64,000 nt of DNA, taken from assembly GCA_022560025.1 (NCBI GenBank), contig JAFISE010000009.1, positions 186,001-250,000 on the forward strand, written 5' to 3'. Shown here piece after piece: positions 21,277 through 32,574 of this stretch. Source of the stretch: Stagonosporopsis chrysanthemi. Lineage: Eukaryota > Ascomycota > Dothideomycetes > Pleosporales > Didymellaceae. The position numbers were made by a program, and so were the translations under genes. The stretch's first letter is position 1. Each line of letters opens with the position of its first letter. The notes beneath the pieces are model-generated. The model ran no database searches. It had not been told where the DNA came from and saw only the letters and a program-made list of their open reading frames with translations.

Positions 21277-22666
21277 TCATACTGTCGAGGTCCGCATTAC
21301 CTTGGTACTACGTCCTTCTGCAGCAGACTCTTGTCGAGCATCGACATCGATAGTGGAGAGGACGTCATTGGTTAAAAGTCCCTCGGCGGCGACAGCATCG
21401 TCTTCAATCCAGCCGTAAACCTCGTCCGAGTTCGGCTCCTCGGAGGCGTTCTCGTCAATCTCGTCGAAGGTTCTTTTGGCAGGTCTCGGCTGGAAAGGGA
21501 GCACCATGGTTGTCGCAGTATCATCAGGGGTCAAGCTGATGTTGCAAAGACCATGCTGATTTGCGTCAGTACGACATGGTATTTCGTAGTCGTCATGCAG
21601 CGACGCATCGATGGACTCACCCTCTCGATAGCAAAAGGTACTACACTGCCCACCCCACCCTCGTCGGCAAGAGCGACGCCATTGAGTTTGACCAGGCCGA
21701 CAAATCGGGTCTTCTGCAATCTATCTGCCTCGTCCTTATCTTGCGTCTGCGCGTGCTGGGGCACCCAATCTCTGAACAGTAGCAGACGGGCGGAGATGCC
21801 GTTCTCCCACTCGGCGCCGGTGATGGCAGGGACCAGCAGCGCCCGTGAGGCTCCCCGTATCCGCGTGATGGTCTGGCATGTGATGACCAGGGCAATGTCG
21901 TGCAGTGCAGCGAGCCTGGTGAAGGCCGCAATCAGGTCGTTGGTGACTGCGTATCGGCGGCCGGCCGCCCACTTGGACTGGTCGGTCTTGTTCCTCAGGC
22001 GATCGTCGGTGTTGCGCGGGTACGCATTGTCGATGAGGGTCGACAGCGAATCGAGAACGACCAGACTCGTGGTGGGCTGCGGGAAGGACGACGGCGGATG
22101 CACGAACAATGCCAGGACGTGCGCGAGCGTTGGCGCAGCGAGATAGTAGAAGTGGCTCTGCAGCTGCTCTAGAGCGGACTCAGTCGGCGTGTCGCTGGGT
22201 GCAAAGAGCATGTCGTGAAGGCGCTGGGGGACGAGCGGCGCGCATGCCGCGTCTGGTCATTGTCAGATAGGGGCAGGCAGGGGCAGGCAGGGGCAGCGAG
22301 TTGACTGCAGGCTGGCCATACCAATCCAATAGACATGCTGCCCCGCGTGCAGGGCATTGGAGGCTGCCTGGAGCAGCAGCGACGTCTTGCCCGCGCCAGG
22401 CGGACCGTATACTTCGGTCACCTTCCCTCGCGCATAGCCGCCGACGAGGTGCTGGCCAGGCAGGCTCGGCGGGGCCAGCAGCCTGTCGAGCTGCCTGAGG
22501 CCGGTAGGCACAGAGCGGGTGCCGCGGGCATAGAGGCTGTGGAGCGCCTGTGAGGCCGAGACGGTGGGCAGTCTGTCTATGCAGCCGTCAGTTGCTGCAG
22601 ACGACCGTGGGGCATGGGCATGCGCATACGTGAGGACTGCGGGGGAGGGGCGCCTTCGCTGGCCAT
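21277..22666 (-). CDS. RAD51 paralogue, Rad55/Rhp55-like recombination ATPase
   Basis: Exons 22666-22630, 22576-22322, 22252-21621 and 21555-21277 give 400 aa, the size of yeast Rad55. A 12-residue first exon (MASEGAPPPQSS) joins LPTVSASQALHSLYARG, the helix that precedes the RecA core in this family. Walker A is GPPGAGKT at 70-77, preceded by GKVTEVY; Walker B is SLVVLDS near 160-165. Later come VITCQTITRIRGASRALLVPA and GAEWENGISARLLLFRDW, the L2/beta-strand region of RAD51 paralogues. The tail (PAKRTFDEIDENASEEP) is acidic and lacks a known fold. Rad55-type proteins support Rad51 filament assembly in homologous recombination, in the nucleus. RAD57 or XRCC2-like assignment is less likely but cannot be excluded by eye. 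The gene is divergent from the MOSC gene. Confidence 0.82.
22271..22300. repeat. Tandem 10-bp repeat GGGCAGGCAG inside an intron
   Basis: Two perfect copies and one imperfect third copy lie in the 69-bp second intron (22253-22321) of the Rad55-like gene, which is C/T-rich on the transcribed sense. Confidence 0.8.
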
Positions 22667-23051
22667 TGTGCTGGAGTCGAAAACCAACAAGCTAGTCCCG
22701 TAGGTTCAGACGGTAGCACATTCTGCGACGCGTCCAATTGCTACACCAAAGTCGCGTGCAGCGCCGGCGAGAGCGTCATGTTTGCGGCTCAAGTGGTGCG
22801 TCCAGAGCGCGCTGTCACGCGAGCAGCCGCCACCAACGGCCTGACTCGCTCAAATCCTTGTCTCCTGCCGCTTTCAACGCGCCAAGTCAACAAGTCAACA
22901 CCAGCACCGCCTCGAAGCCAGATTGCTGAAGCCACATCGCAAAGTACGATAGGGGCGCGATATAAGCCCAGTCCCAGTCGCCCTCGCGCCGAGAAGGCGT
23001 TGCTCTGACCGTCGAGCTGAAGCACGTAAGCTTCACGTCCTCACAACCAAC
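22667..23051. promoter_or_regulatory. Bidirectional promoter, Rad55-like and MOSC genes; TATA-like element at 22961-22966
   Basis: These 385 bp separate divergent start codons. TATAAG at 22961-22966 lies 86 bp before the MOSC start and could be its TATA element. No element was recognised for the opposite gene. Confidence 0.45.
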
Positions 23052-24522
23052 ATGGGTTTCGACAGCACCCCAATCCAGCATTCGCAAAGAGTCGTCCCGA
23101 CTTTCACCAACAACATTCTGGACTGGATTCTCAACCATCTCGGTATCCAAGAATTCACCCCAGAGCTGGTCGTCAAGACGGTCCTGTACTCTTTGACCCC
23201 GTTCGTCCTCGTCATTCTCTTTGCCCTCACGCAGTACGAGAGACGTGCCCCACCCCCAGCTGGATGCACGCGCCTTGGTGTCACGGGCCGTGGCAATTTT
23301 GCAGACCAGTACTCGCGAAAATATGCCAAGGGCGGCGATGCCACCAAGGAGAATCCCTGGTCCGTCAAAGCTCTGTTCATCTATCCTCTCAAGTCAGCGG
23401 GCCCAGTCGAGTTGGACAAGAGCGAGGTCCTCCGCACAGGTCTGAAGTACGACCGTCAATTCACCCTCGGCCAGTATGTGACTACCATGCCCGATTCAAA
23501 AGGAAGGGTCTCAAGCGAGTGGCAGTTTATGACCCAACGCAAATTTCCACGTCTAGCCAAGATTGAGACCGAGATTTGGGTCCCCAATCCATCTGCACCT
23601 GGCTACGACAAGGACGGCGAGTGGGTCAAGAGCGAGGGATGTCTCGTGATTCGCTTTCCATTCTCGCAAGATACGGATTTTACTATCGAAGGATTGAAGA
23701 GCTGGGGCAAGATCATCGCAGCACAGCTCGCCGGCAAATCAGAGCCGATGCTTGAAATTCGAGTACCCTTTAACCCGTCCAAAGAGCGCATCAAGAGCAA
23801 GGGCTACAAGAGCGAAACACTGCGCATCTGGAAGGACTCGCCAGAAGCCCTAAACATGGGATGCGAAGTTGACCGAGAATTGCTTGCGAAGCTAAAATAC
23901 ACAATCGGCACTACCAACCCCATCACGCTGTTCAGAATCGACACGAACAAGTTCCGGGAGGTGTACAAATGCGCGCCAAACAAGGAAGACGTGGGTTTCC
24001 AGACAGCCATTGGCATGCAGGACTCGGTAAGATTGATCTCAATTGACTTCACATCATGTCTAATACATTCGACAGTACCCTGTCCACATTCTGAATCTGG
24101 CTTCTGTACATGACGTGTCCGACAAAATCGCAAGAGGCGACTCAGTAGACCAGAGGTGGAAGATTCCCCTCGTCAATGCCCTGCGCTACAGAGCCAACAT
24201 CTACTTCACCGGCCCGCCAGCCTTCCACGAAGATAACTGGAAGAAGGCGAAAATCGGATCAGCAACTTACCACATTTCTTGCCGCACAACGCGCTGCAAG
24301 CTGCCGAACGTTGACCCTGAGACTGGTGTCGCGGATGTCAATGAGCCATCCACCACGATGCGCAAGTACCGAGTAATTGACGAAGGCAGCAAGAACGCTG
24401 TGCTAGGGATGCAGGTCACGCCGCTAGAGGCTGGAGAGGTGAGGGTTGGGGACTCAATCGAGGTTCTAGAAACAGGCAGCCACTACTTCCTTGCTGGCGA
24501 TGGTGAGAAAGTCGTGGGCTGA
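23052..24522 (+). CDS. Membrane-anchored MOSC-domain protein, mARC-like
   Basis: Exons 23052-24026 and 24076-24522 (GTAAGA...GACAG, phase 0) give 473 aa. Residues 40-59 (VVKTVLYSLTPFVLVILFAL) are one transmembrane helix. The MOSC N-terminal beta-barrel starts at SVKALFIYPLKSAGPVEL and continues through GLKYDRQFTLG. The MOSC domain follows, with RWKIPLVNALRYRANIYF and the mARC signature TTRCKLPNVDPETG, whose Cys corresponds to the molybdenum-cofactor-binding cysteine. mARC-type enzymes reduce N-hydroxylated compounds together with cytochrome b5 and its reductase, at the outer mitochondrial membrane in animals; fungal substrates and location are not established. The Mo-cofactor role is knowledge of the family; the reaction here is inference. 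Gene structure is well supported because both exons read continuously through the conserved core. Confidence 0.88.
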
Positions 24523-24904
24523 AGCCACAAGTGGATCACAATTACTACATGATTGTACCAATAAACTACGATGGACTGGGCCCTCCGCTCGGTCTCCAAG
24601 ACACAGGGACCACATACTTTCCCCGCAAAACACACGCTGCACCCCAGACTTGCTAACCAAATGCGGTTTACCGAGCACGACCTAGCCGAACCACCTTTAT
24701 GACTTCCCATGTCAGAAAGAAAGTCAGAACGCCCTATTGACTGGCTCATGACCATTCCAGCGTGCCCTAATAAAGCCACAGCCTCTTCCAATTCCTCATC
24801 ATCATCCCCAGTCCTCAACTCCCCATCCCCCAAAGCCCAACATTCCCACACCAATCCTCTCGCAGCTACTCCTTCCACGCGCCCCCCCCCCCAATAAACA
24901 CACC

Positions 24905-25817
24905 ATGTCCACCTCCAAGAAACCCACCCTCGTCCTAGTCCCCGGCTCCTTCCTCCCCAGCAACCACTACACCCCGCTCCTCGCCCACCTCCCCGCGGGA
25001 ACACGCGCCCACCTCCTCGACCCGCCCAGCTACCACACCAAGCGCTCCGGCGCGCCCCCCTCCATGGCCGACGACGCCTCCTTTGTCGCTTCCTTCGTTT
25101 CGAAACTCGCCGATGCAGGCGAGGAGATCGTGCTGGTGGCGCACTCGTACGGGGGCATGCCGGCGAGCGAGTGCATCAAGGGCTTGAGCACGGAGAGTAG
25201 GGCGAAGGAGGGGAAGAGCGGTGGGGTGAGGCGGTTGGCGTACCTAACGGCTGTCGTGCCGAAGGAGGGGGAGGGGTTGGGGGAGACGATGGTTGGAGGG
25301 ATGCAGGTGCCGTTGGATGCTGACGAAGTGAGTTTTCTGTTCCTTTGTCTCTGTTTCACTGCTTAGTGCGAGGATGGTTTGGCTTGGTTTGGTGTGTTTG
25401 GTTGTCGGGCGTAGGGTAGCAAGAGAGGCAGGGAATGCGTGCTAATGATCCCCCAAGGACGGCTGGCTTTTCCACCCCGATCCCGCCGCCACCCAGGCGG
25501 TTTGCTTCAATACCTCCGCCCCCGCCGCTGCGGAAAAGGGTATGGCTGCAATAGGCCAACACAGTTCCGCGGCGTTCGCTAGCTCCCTCACGTACCCGGG
25601 CTACAAGGACGTCCCTGTAAGTTGGTTCTTGTGCGAGCAGGACCTGTGCGTTGTGCCTGCTGTGCAGGAAGAGGCTATTCGCGTTATTGAGGAGAGCTGG
25701 AAGGGGTCGAGTAGGGAGGGGACGAAGGTGGACGTGAAGAGGGTGGCGTGTGATCATTTTCCTACGGTCAGTGCGGAGAAGGAGCTTGGGACGTGGTTGG
25801 CCGGGTTGCTTGAGTAG
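24905..25817 (+). CDS. Alpha/beta hydrolase (MES/HNL-type small esterase family)
   Basis: Exons 24905-25327 and 25458-25817 (130-bp intron, GTGAGT...CAAG, phase 0) give 260 aa. The N-terminus has the strand-loop TLVLVPGSFLPSNHY, the oxyanion region typical of these small hydrolases. The nucleophile elbow AHSYGG puts Ser at 81, and CDHFP near the end places the catalytic His at 241; the acid is probably the Asp in WFLCEQDLCV. The family covers esterases and lyases acting on small molecules, and the substrate cannot be read from sequence. No signal peptide, so it is probably cytosolic. The intron is long for this window and its AAG acceptor is less common, so the junction is somewhat uncertain, although without an intron the first frame would stop at 25366. 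Confidence 0.8.
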
Positions 25818-28800
25818 AGGGAAAACACGAAAGACTTCTTAAAGCAGGTGTCATCATGGCACGATTTGTCAGCCCGCATGTTTAGCATCAAAACGTACAT
25901 GTCATCTCCATCGCAAAGCCCAGACTCCTCGGTTCCAAAACGCAAATGTTCAACCCGTTTCACCGTGACTCTTCTTTCCCTTCCTGAACGAGAAGCAGAG
26001 CAGAGCAACCTACATCACCGATGTACGTCCCGGTTTCCAAAGCAACAGCGCACGGCTACACTACCAATCGCGGGATCGTCACATCGTTATGCTACAAAAC
26101 AAATTCGAAAAATGTATGATACGACAACGTTGACATACGTCCCCCACGAGCGAGTGCAGGTATCATCACCACGCACACCATCAATATTTCCCCGTGCAGC
26201 GGAGGAGAAAGAGGACCATCGCAATCTCCCTTTAGCCTTCGATGTTCGAAGAACAAGTGGTCGGATCCAGCAAAAAACACCATTCGGAAGCATCATCGGT
26301 GTCTGCGGAACCGAAGAAACAGATGAGCTAATGGCTCTCTACCGTCCTTGATTTCGGTGTATCAAGTCTACGAAATTAACATTAGAAAAAAAGCAGAGCA
26401 AAACATGTGAGCCCGATGTCTATTTTCGCACACCCAAGAAGGCGGAGAGGCATCGTATCTGTCTCCTTTGGATTGGACATCAGAACGAAGAACATTTTGA
26501 CAACGGCTGTCCCATGTTGGCTGTAGACATGTATGTCATACTACCGGAGGTATACAGAGTCGGTAGGAGGGCAGTATAGATACCAGATGCAAAGGAGGGG
26601 GCACACATGTGAGTAAGTTGCTTGTCTTTCCGGGGACCGTTTCCTGGTCTTTGAACAGAAGAGTTGCTCGTCTGGGGATCCAAACAAACGGGGGATTCCT
26701 AGAATCTCAACGTACCAGGATGGCATCATCCGTTCCTGATAGCGTTTGAAAGATTTAGCGTTGATGTTCGAAGGACATGGCGGAAAGAAGAATAAAGAAA
26801 TAAGTCAGCCCGGCGGTCTGACTGGGAAAGATGCCGGAAAGGAGAGCCATAAACGGTCCCTGAATGCTTTTAAACAGAGTAAAGTGGGCTTTTTCGCGAA
26901 AAGATGGTCAGATGTAGTGTGTGGTGGCATTTTCACATCACTGTCAAGAAGTTTATGTGGACCACAACGAAGCGGTGTATAGACCTGAAATCGTATTGTA
27001 GGGAGAAGAGAAACCATGCATACGGGTATTGGGTATTTGAGAGAAGAGCGAGCAGCACTTAGGACATTCTTTGTAGGAATGGTTTCTTGTATACCGTAGA
27101 AAGTCGTCGAAACATGATGACCCCGTACAGATAGAGGAAGAACAGCCATGTATGTTCTGGTTCCTGGATTCAGAGAATGGAAGTTACGCAGTAGACACGG
27201 CGGTAGGTATTGTGTATGAGCTTTCATCTCTCAGTAGACGCACACATCGAAACTAAACTCAGTTGCGTTTGTTTCAGGACAGTGGAAAGTGTTGATGATT
27301 CGACCAGGGCTGAGGGATTGAACCGCGGAGCATAATACAAATTTCGGAAGGCGTTTGCAATGCTGGTTCGAAGCAAAGTGGAAGTTGGGACTTGAACCTC
27401 TGTATCTCACGTCTTCGGGTCCTCATGCGTTCGTAATGAAAGGATTTTGAATCTGGTATGGAAGTTTTTTAAACTTGGAAGAACTTAAAGAACAAGACAC
27501 AAACATGATGAGGTTCATTTTGCATGTCTGGTAAGGCACTCATATGTTCTTGATCAGGCAGAACTTTGATGAGGGAAAGCTGAGAAGTGGTTCGTATTTT
27601 AAGTTCAGTGTTTTGAAAAGAAAGTCTTGATTCCAAAGGTAACATATGGTCCAGGTCGTGTTATTTCAGGACATGCATCTGAGCAAAATAAGGAAGAAGG
27701 AGGAACTTCACCCTCTTCTTGTTCTGTTTCAGGGACAGATACGACACGTTTTAGAGCCACTGAGAAACCTTTGGCACATACATGGGTCCAGGTTCGAGTT
27801 GGGATAATACCATTTGACACGGACACTGGGACATGTCACGGTTCTTGATGGATTTTAAAATCAGCAGTTTGGCGACAAACTTCCAAATCTGGAGATCAAA
27901 TGGACAGGCCGTTGAAATAGCTTAATGGGCAAATTCAGGACCGGCGGAAGTGTTGTACTTCGTTCGAGATACAAAAAGGCTGCTGCGGGCGCTTCTAGGG
28001 GACTAGAGTCAGTCACGTATAAAGCATTTTTTGCTTTTGACTGAGGAATATTGCGAGTGGTATACTGATTCCTGTGTGGCAATTGTTTTGTAGGAAACAC
28101 AGAGCTTTTTGAGCATTGTTTTGCCGTCACGCAAGCCGAAAAACATGATGAGTTTCGTCAATTTGTTTTTGTAAATTCCAAATCAGCCAACTAACAGCAG
28201 AAATCTTGATGCGAGGAAAAGGACTCTCAACAGATAGATCATTTTGATCTTAATGGTGTGCATGTGCATGTGTTTGAGCAAACTCAGTTGAGCATTCAAA
28301 GTTGTAGAAAAAAAATGTTTTTGAAGAAGGGCACACCAAACATATGAGTGACAGGTCGTTCTCGTCATAGGTCAACATGTACTGGGAACAACCCTTTGAA
28401 TTGTGCGTATTATGCGCGGTTTGGTTCTAGATGGAGAACAGCCGCGCGGGAGGCCAAGAGCATTCGTCGACCAAATCCATACTTGAAGCAAGAGAGTGGA
28501 CGAACATGGATACCATGGCATCGAACTTGACGAGTTACTAATATCTGAGCAGGCTCATTCGGGAGAATAGGATATAAGTCTTCATTACAAGGCAAACCAA
28601 ATGGATATACGCCTAAGACGAGGGAGTTTCGGGACGCCGAGGGAACTTGAGAGTCTCCAGACTTCTCCGATGGATTCGAGGTTACCCTCAACGGAGGAAT
28701 TGTAAGATGTCCACGTTTACTTATCGAACATGATGGTGATTGTCTGCTCTTCAATGTCATCAGTTGGAGTGTCAAACTTGTCCCCATTATCAGGCTGTCA

Positions 28801-30474
28801 GCGAGCGGTATGCATAGAAACCATCATCTGTTATCTGATACATCTGATCAGACACCAAACACAGAAATAGGACACATGCGAAAATATTCCAAAACGGGAT
28901 CAATAGTACACATCAGATCACACTTTATTCGGAGGTCTAATGCCGCTGTTCCAAGACAATCGTGCTGCCAGGTCGAAAGAAACTCAAAGTGAGGAAGATC
29001 TGGAAGCTCGCAAAGCATGATATCGCAGAAATAGCTGGTTTCCGAGAACAAGAGAGGCCGCGAACATCAGATAGTTCGACTGAAATTTAGAGCCTGTTCA
29101 GAAAATTGGATGGGGTGGGTTGACAAAGGCAACTGCAGGCAGAAGCTGTGCAACACATTAGTTGGTATACTGTCGGGTTTCGGAACACAGCAGTCTGTGG
29201 CCATCAAAATCTTACTCGTCTGCTTTCTGATTGAATTGGAGGACAGCAGAAATGTACGTCTCAAGACTCAGGCCATACACAAACAGACATGTGCAAAGAG
29301 AGGTCTGATATGAAGAAGCAAAGGCAGACAGACATGACTCTAAGATCAAGTCGATTTCGGAAAAGACGCCAAAGAGATGAATTTGAAGATGTAACGAAAG
29401 TTGAAAGAATATGAGAAAGATGGTATATATAGAAGTAGAGGAGCAAGCTGAGAAGCTAGATGCTTTTTCTAGAAGTCACGAGGTGGTACATGTGTGTGGC
29501 TCTATGAGAGCGTTTGCTGTTGGCGACGCCGTTGGTTTCTTCCAGAAACGTGGTGAGCAAATTTCATCTGGCTGAGCTCGACAACAGTCGTCGATTGTTG
29601 TCCACATGTTTGTTTTCTGGTCACTTTAACAACAAGATAGCGTTGCCATACAGAAATACCGCTGCGCTGTACAAAGACCCGTGGCGGCGAGCTCAGACAA
29701 TCGACGTCGGCCAATTCGCGCTCGTACTTAGAAACGTTAACATGTTTACAGGTTACCAAGACAGCGGCGTGAAGGATGAGGCGGTAAAGGAGAATGGACG
29801 GGAAGCCAGCGGATGCGGGAAACCGGCGGGAATGGAGGCTGATCTAGAAGAGCAAACCAGGATTGGCGGAAGGGGTCGAGGAGAGCGAGGGGTGGATAGT
29901 CTACCGCTATGGGCTAGAAACAGGAGGAAATTGTTGTTTTGGTCTGCTAGCTTTGACTGTGCTGCCCGAACTCCGAGCTTGGAAGATGTTCTCCGCGTAT
30001 ACCTGATTCGGCTCGACAAATACGGTACACCGGCACGATGTGCTGCGTGGAGACCAAGCGCGGAGCAAGAACATTCCAATCTGAGAACGGTGATAGGATC
30101 TCTCATATCATGGCTTTAGTTCCGAGCCGTAGCTAGACCTTGAATCGGAGTCTGAGGGAGACTGCTGCGCTTTACGCCCAGATGCATGGGACGAGTGCAT
30201 GTTGGCCAAGCTGTTGTCGAAGACAACGTGTCGTTAACAACGAGGTAGGTTGCATGTCGAAAACGCGTCAGATGGCATTTCTTGCTGCTCGCGGTGGTTG
30301 GCATTGGAAGTGACATGAATGCTGCAAGAGAGGATATGTTTACCGCGCACGAGCCGCCCCTGCCCCGACAGCTCCAAGCCGAAGGCCCGCAAGTTCCCAA
30401 AATCTCACGATCACGGAAACAAAACCTCCAACCCTAAGCACACTCTCGCTAGCACTGTAGCACCAATTGCAGCA
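25818..30474. other. 4.7-kb gene-free region, relatively AT-rich
   Basis: No exon chain, domain or mobile-element protein was recognised. The longest frame (201 codons, 29514-30119, +) has no family resemblance and poor composition. The + strand looks purine-rich between roughly 26.7 and 29.5 kb. Sequences at 27390-27410 and 27295-27310 faintly resemble a tRNA T-loop but their stems do not pair. The last few hundred bases should contain the ERG28 promoter. Confidence 0.4.
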
Positions 30475-31021
30475 ATGGCATCCGCAACTTCGTCCTGGAT
30501 TCCTCAAGCCGAGGGCCTGCTGCCCAAATGGCTCCTCTTCGTACGTCTCACCCTTCAGCTCACGCCAGCACGCGCAACCACACCCAGCAACACTCAAGCA
30601 GCAAACCGGCGCCTTCTCTCTTAGTAGACCCACCCGCTAATCTCCCCAGGTCTCCTTAGTCTCAACCCTCAACTCAATCCAAGCCTACTCGACTCTCAGC
30701 TACACCTCGCGCGTGTACAACCCCACCCCTGTGGATCCGCCTGTCAAGCAGCCCGCCCACGTAACCTGGCTCTCGTCGCGCACATTCGGCACCTGGACAT
30801 TCCTGACGAGCGTGATCCGGTTCTACGCCGCGTACCACATCAACGAGCCGGCGTTCTACCAGCTGGCCATCTGGACGTATGTCGTGGCGTTTGCGCACTT
30901 TGGGAGTGAGTGGTTTGTGTTCGGCACTACGAGGTGGGGGAAGGCGCTCGCGGGGCCGGTGTTTGTCAGTACGGGGAGTTTATTGTGGATGGTTAGTCAG
31001 TGGGGGTATTATGTCAAGTGA
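30475..31021 (+). CDS. ERG28: Ergosterol biosynthesis scaffold protein Erg28
   Basis: Exons 30475-30540 and 30650-31021 (intron GTACGT...CCCAG, phase 0) give 145 aa, the normal Erg28 length. Exon 1 encodes MASATSSWIPQAEGLLPKW, and exon 2 continues VSLVSTLNSIQAYSTL. The family motifs SRTFGTWTFLTSVIRFYAAY and FAHFGSEW are present. Four hydrophobic segments are visible, ending GSLLWMVSQWGYYVK. Erg28 is an ER membrane protein that tethers the C-4 demethylation enzymes (Erg25, Erg26, Erg27) of sterol synthesis. The start ATG is the only one in frame before the donor site. The gene converges with the uS17 gene, leaving about 600 bp between stop codons. Confidence 0.93.
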
Positions 31022-31626
31022 GTGTGATGGGACAGGAGTGCGTGAGGGGCTTGATATGTTATGGGGAGTGCATATACATAAGATACCAGGGTGGAGCAGG
31101 TGATGCATGTCTATAATGTGGGTCAAGCAGCAATTGTCCAAAGCATGGCGAATGATGTTAGGAATGTATATAATTTGCTCTCACTTACGGAACTGTAACA
31201 ATCCGGTTCAACGAGTGCCAATTTCTTAGTGTTAAATGTGCTTTGGGTAGATGAGTGGACGACAGCATAGGACAATCTGTGTGGGAACATGAATGCCGCA
31301 ACAAGTTGTAATGTCGATAAGTGCCAATTAGTGTTTTGCTTGCAGACTGCGGGTGAGCATTCAATATACAAATTCATCAACCGTAACAGCGTGGCGAACA
31401 TCCGTCACATCACCAATACGACTGAGCCGCCCTGACTTTTGACCCGCCTCGGGGCGTTTTTGACCTCCGAGGACTTTCATTGATCGTAGCTGGAGAAACA
31501 TACATGGCCCATTGGACTCCGGTTCCTTAACCCAGATGCGAAGTGACCATATCGAAAACCATCACGCTCAGCCCACCCTGCCTGCTTCCTTTTACTCATC
31601 ATAATCCGTTACTCCAACCGATGCAT
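31022..31626. other. Intergenic region between convergent ERG28 and uS17 genes
   Basis: Roughly 600 bp of probable 3' UTRs. No gene seen. Confidence 0.5.
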
Positions 31627-32301
31627 TTAGAACTTGGAGAACTGCTTGGCAGCCTGGCCCTTGCGGGGGAGGACGCGGAGGACGTTGAAGCGGACGGTCT
31701 TGGAGAGAGGCCTGCACTGACCGACGATGACCTGGTCACCGGGCTCGACACGGAAAGCGGGGGAAACGTGCGCGGCGAGGTTCTTGTGGCGCTTCTCGTA
31801 ACGGGAGTACTTGGGGATGAAGTGGAGGTATTCACGACGGATGATCAAGGTGCCTGTGTCCTGTCAGCGTTTGTCCTGTTGCGACCACGCTCATCTTCTT
31901 TTCCTGTGCGCGACTCGATTCTGCCGGGGGACGTACGGTGCATCTTGGTGGACATGACAGTACCGGTGAGGATACGGCCACGGATGGAGACCATGCCGGT
32001 GAAAGGGCACTTCTTGTCGATGTAGGTGCCCTCAATGGCGGTCTTGGGGGTACGGAAACCCAGACCGACCTCCTTGTGCCATCTCCTGGTGCGGGTGTTC
32101 TTGCGGGGACCGCCAGCCTTGTGGTTCTGGAAGATGTGAGGCTATCGCAGCGCATTAGCATTCGAGTTTGGGGTGCATGTCGCGGGAGGTCTGTAGTACC
32201 TGCTTCTGGTAAGCGCGCTCCGACTGGACACTGTGCGGTTGTTAGCAATCGATCGCTGCCGTGTTGTTTGCGCATTTGACGTACGTGAGCTCGGTAGCCA
32301 T
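31627..32301 (-). CDS. RPS11: 40S ribosomal protein S11 (uS17)
   Basis: Exons 32301-32285, 32230-32200, 32141-31937 and 31853-31627 give 159 aa. The first two exons are only 17 and 31 nt, placing three introns in the gene as is common for fungal ribosomal protein genes. The assembled N-terminus MATELTVQSERAYQKQ, then PHIFQNHKAGGPRKNTR, and the core VSIRGRILTGTVMSTKMHR with TLIIRREYLHFIPKYSRYEK are unmistakable uS17. The C-terminus is VLPRKGQAAKQFSKF. It is a component of the small cytosolic subunit bound to 18S rRNA. It shares a 273-bp bidirectional promoter with the ketoreductase gene. Confidence 0.97.
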
Positions 32302-32574
32302 GGTTGCTGTCGTTGGTTAGTTGACGGTCGGTCTTCGTGAGGTTCGCTGCACAGTGAGGCACTTCGAATTTCGACAGTCGCTTAGCCCTAGCGTGGATGG
32401 GAAACAGCGACACGGGAAAAGGTTTGGCCGAGGGCAGGTGCGACCGGCGACTGCGCAGCCAATAAGCCTGGGCCGCGGCTGCGCTAGTGGAGGTTGGGGC
32501 CAGGAATCTTGACTTGCAATCAACAGCTTAAAGGGTGTCGTTGTTATTGCTGCTGCTGCTGTTCATTGCTCATC
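32302..32574. promoter_or_regulatory. Bidirectional promoter of uS17 and ketoreductase genes with CCAAT box at 32459-32463
   Basis: The two start codons face away from each other across 273 bp. A CCAAT pentamer (32459-32463, + strand) could bind the fungal HAP/CBF complex. No TATA box is obvious, consistent with housekeeping genes. Confidence 0.5.

Noticed and set aside
27285..27450. tRNA-like T-loop sequences on the minus strand (GGTTCAAGTCC, GGTTCAATCC)
   Set aside because: The flanking bases do not form the 5-bp T stem, and no matching acceptor, D or anticodon arms could be drawn.
29514..30119. 201-codon + frame
   Set aside because: No domain, no homologous-looking motif, low-complexity middle, and long antisense frames in the same DNA.
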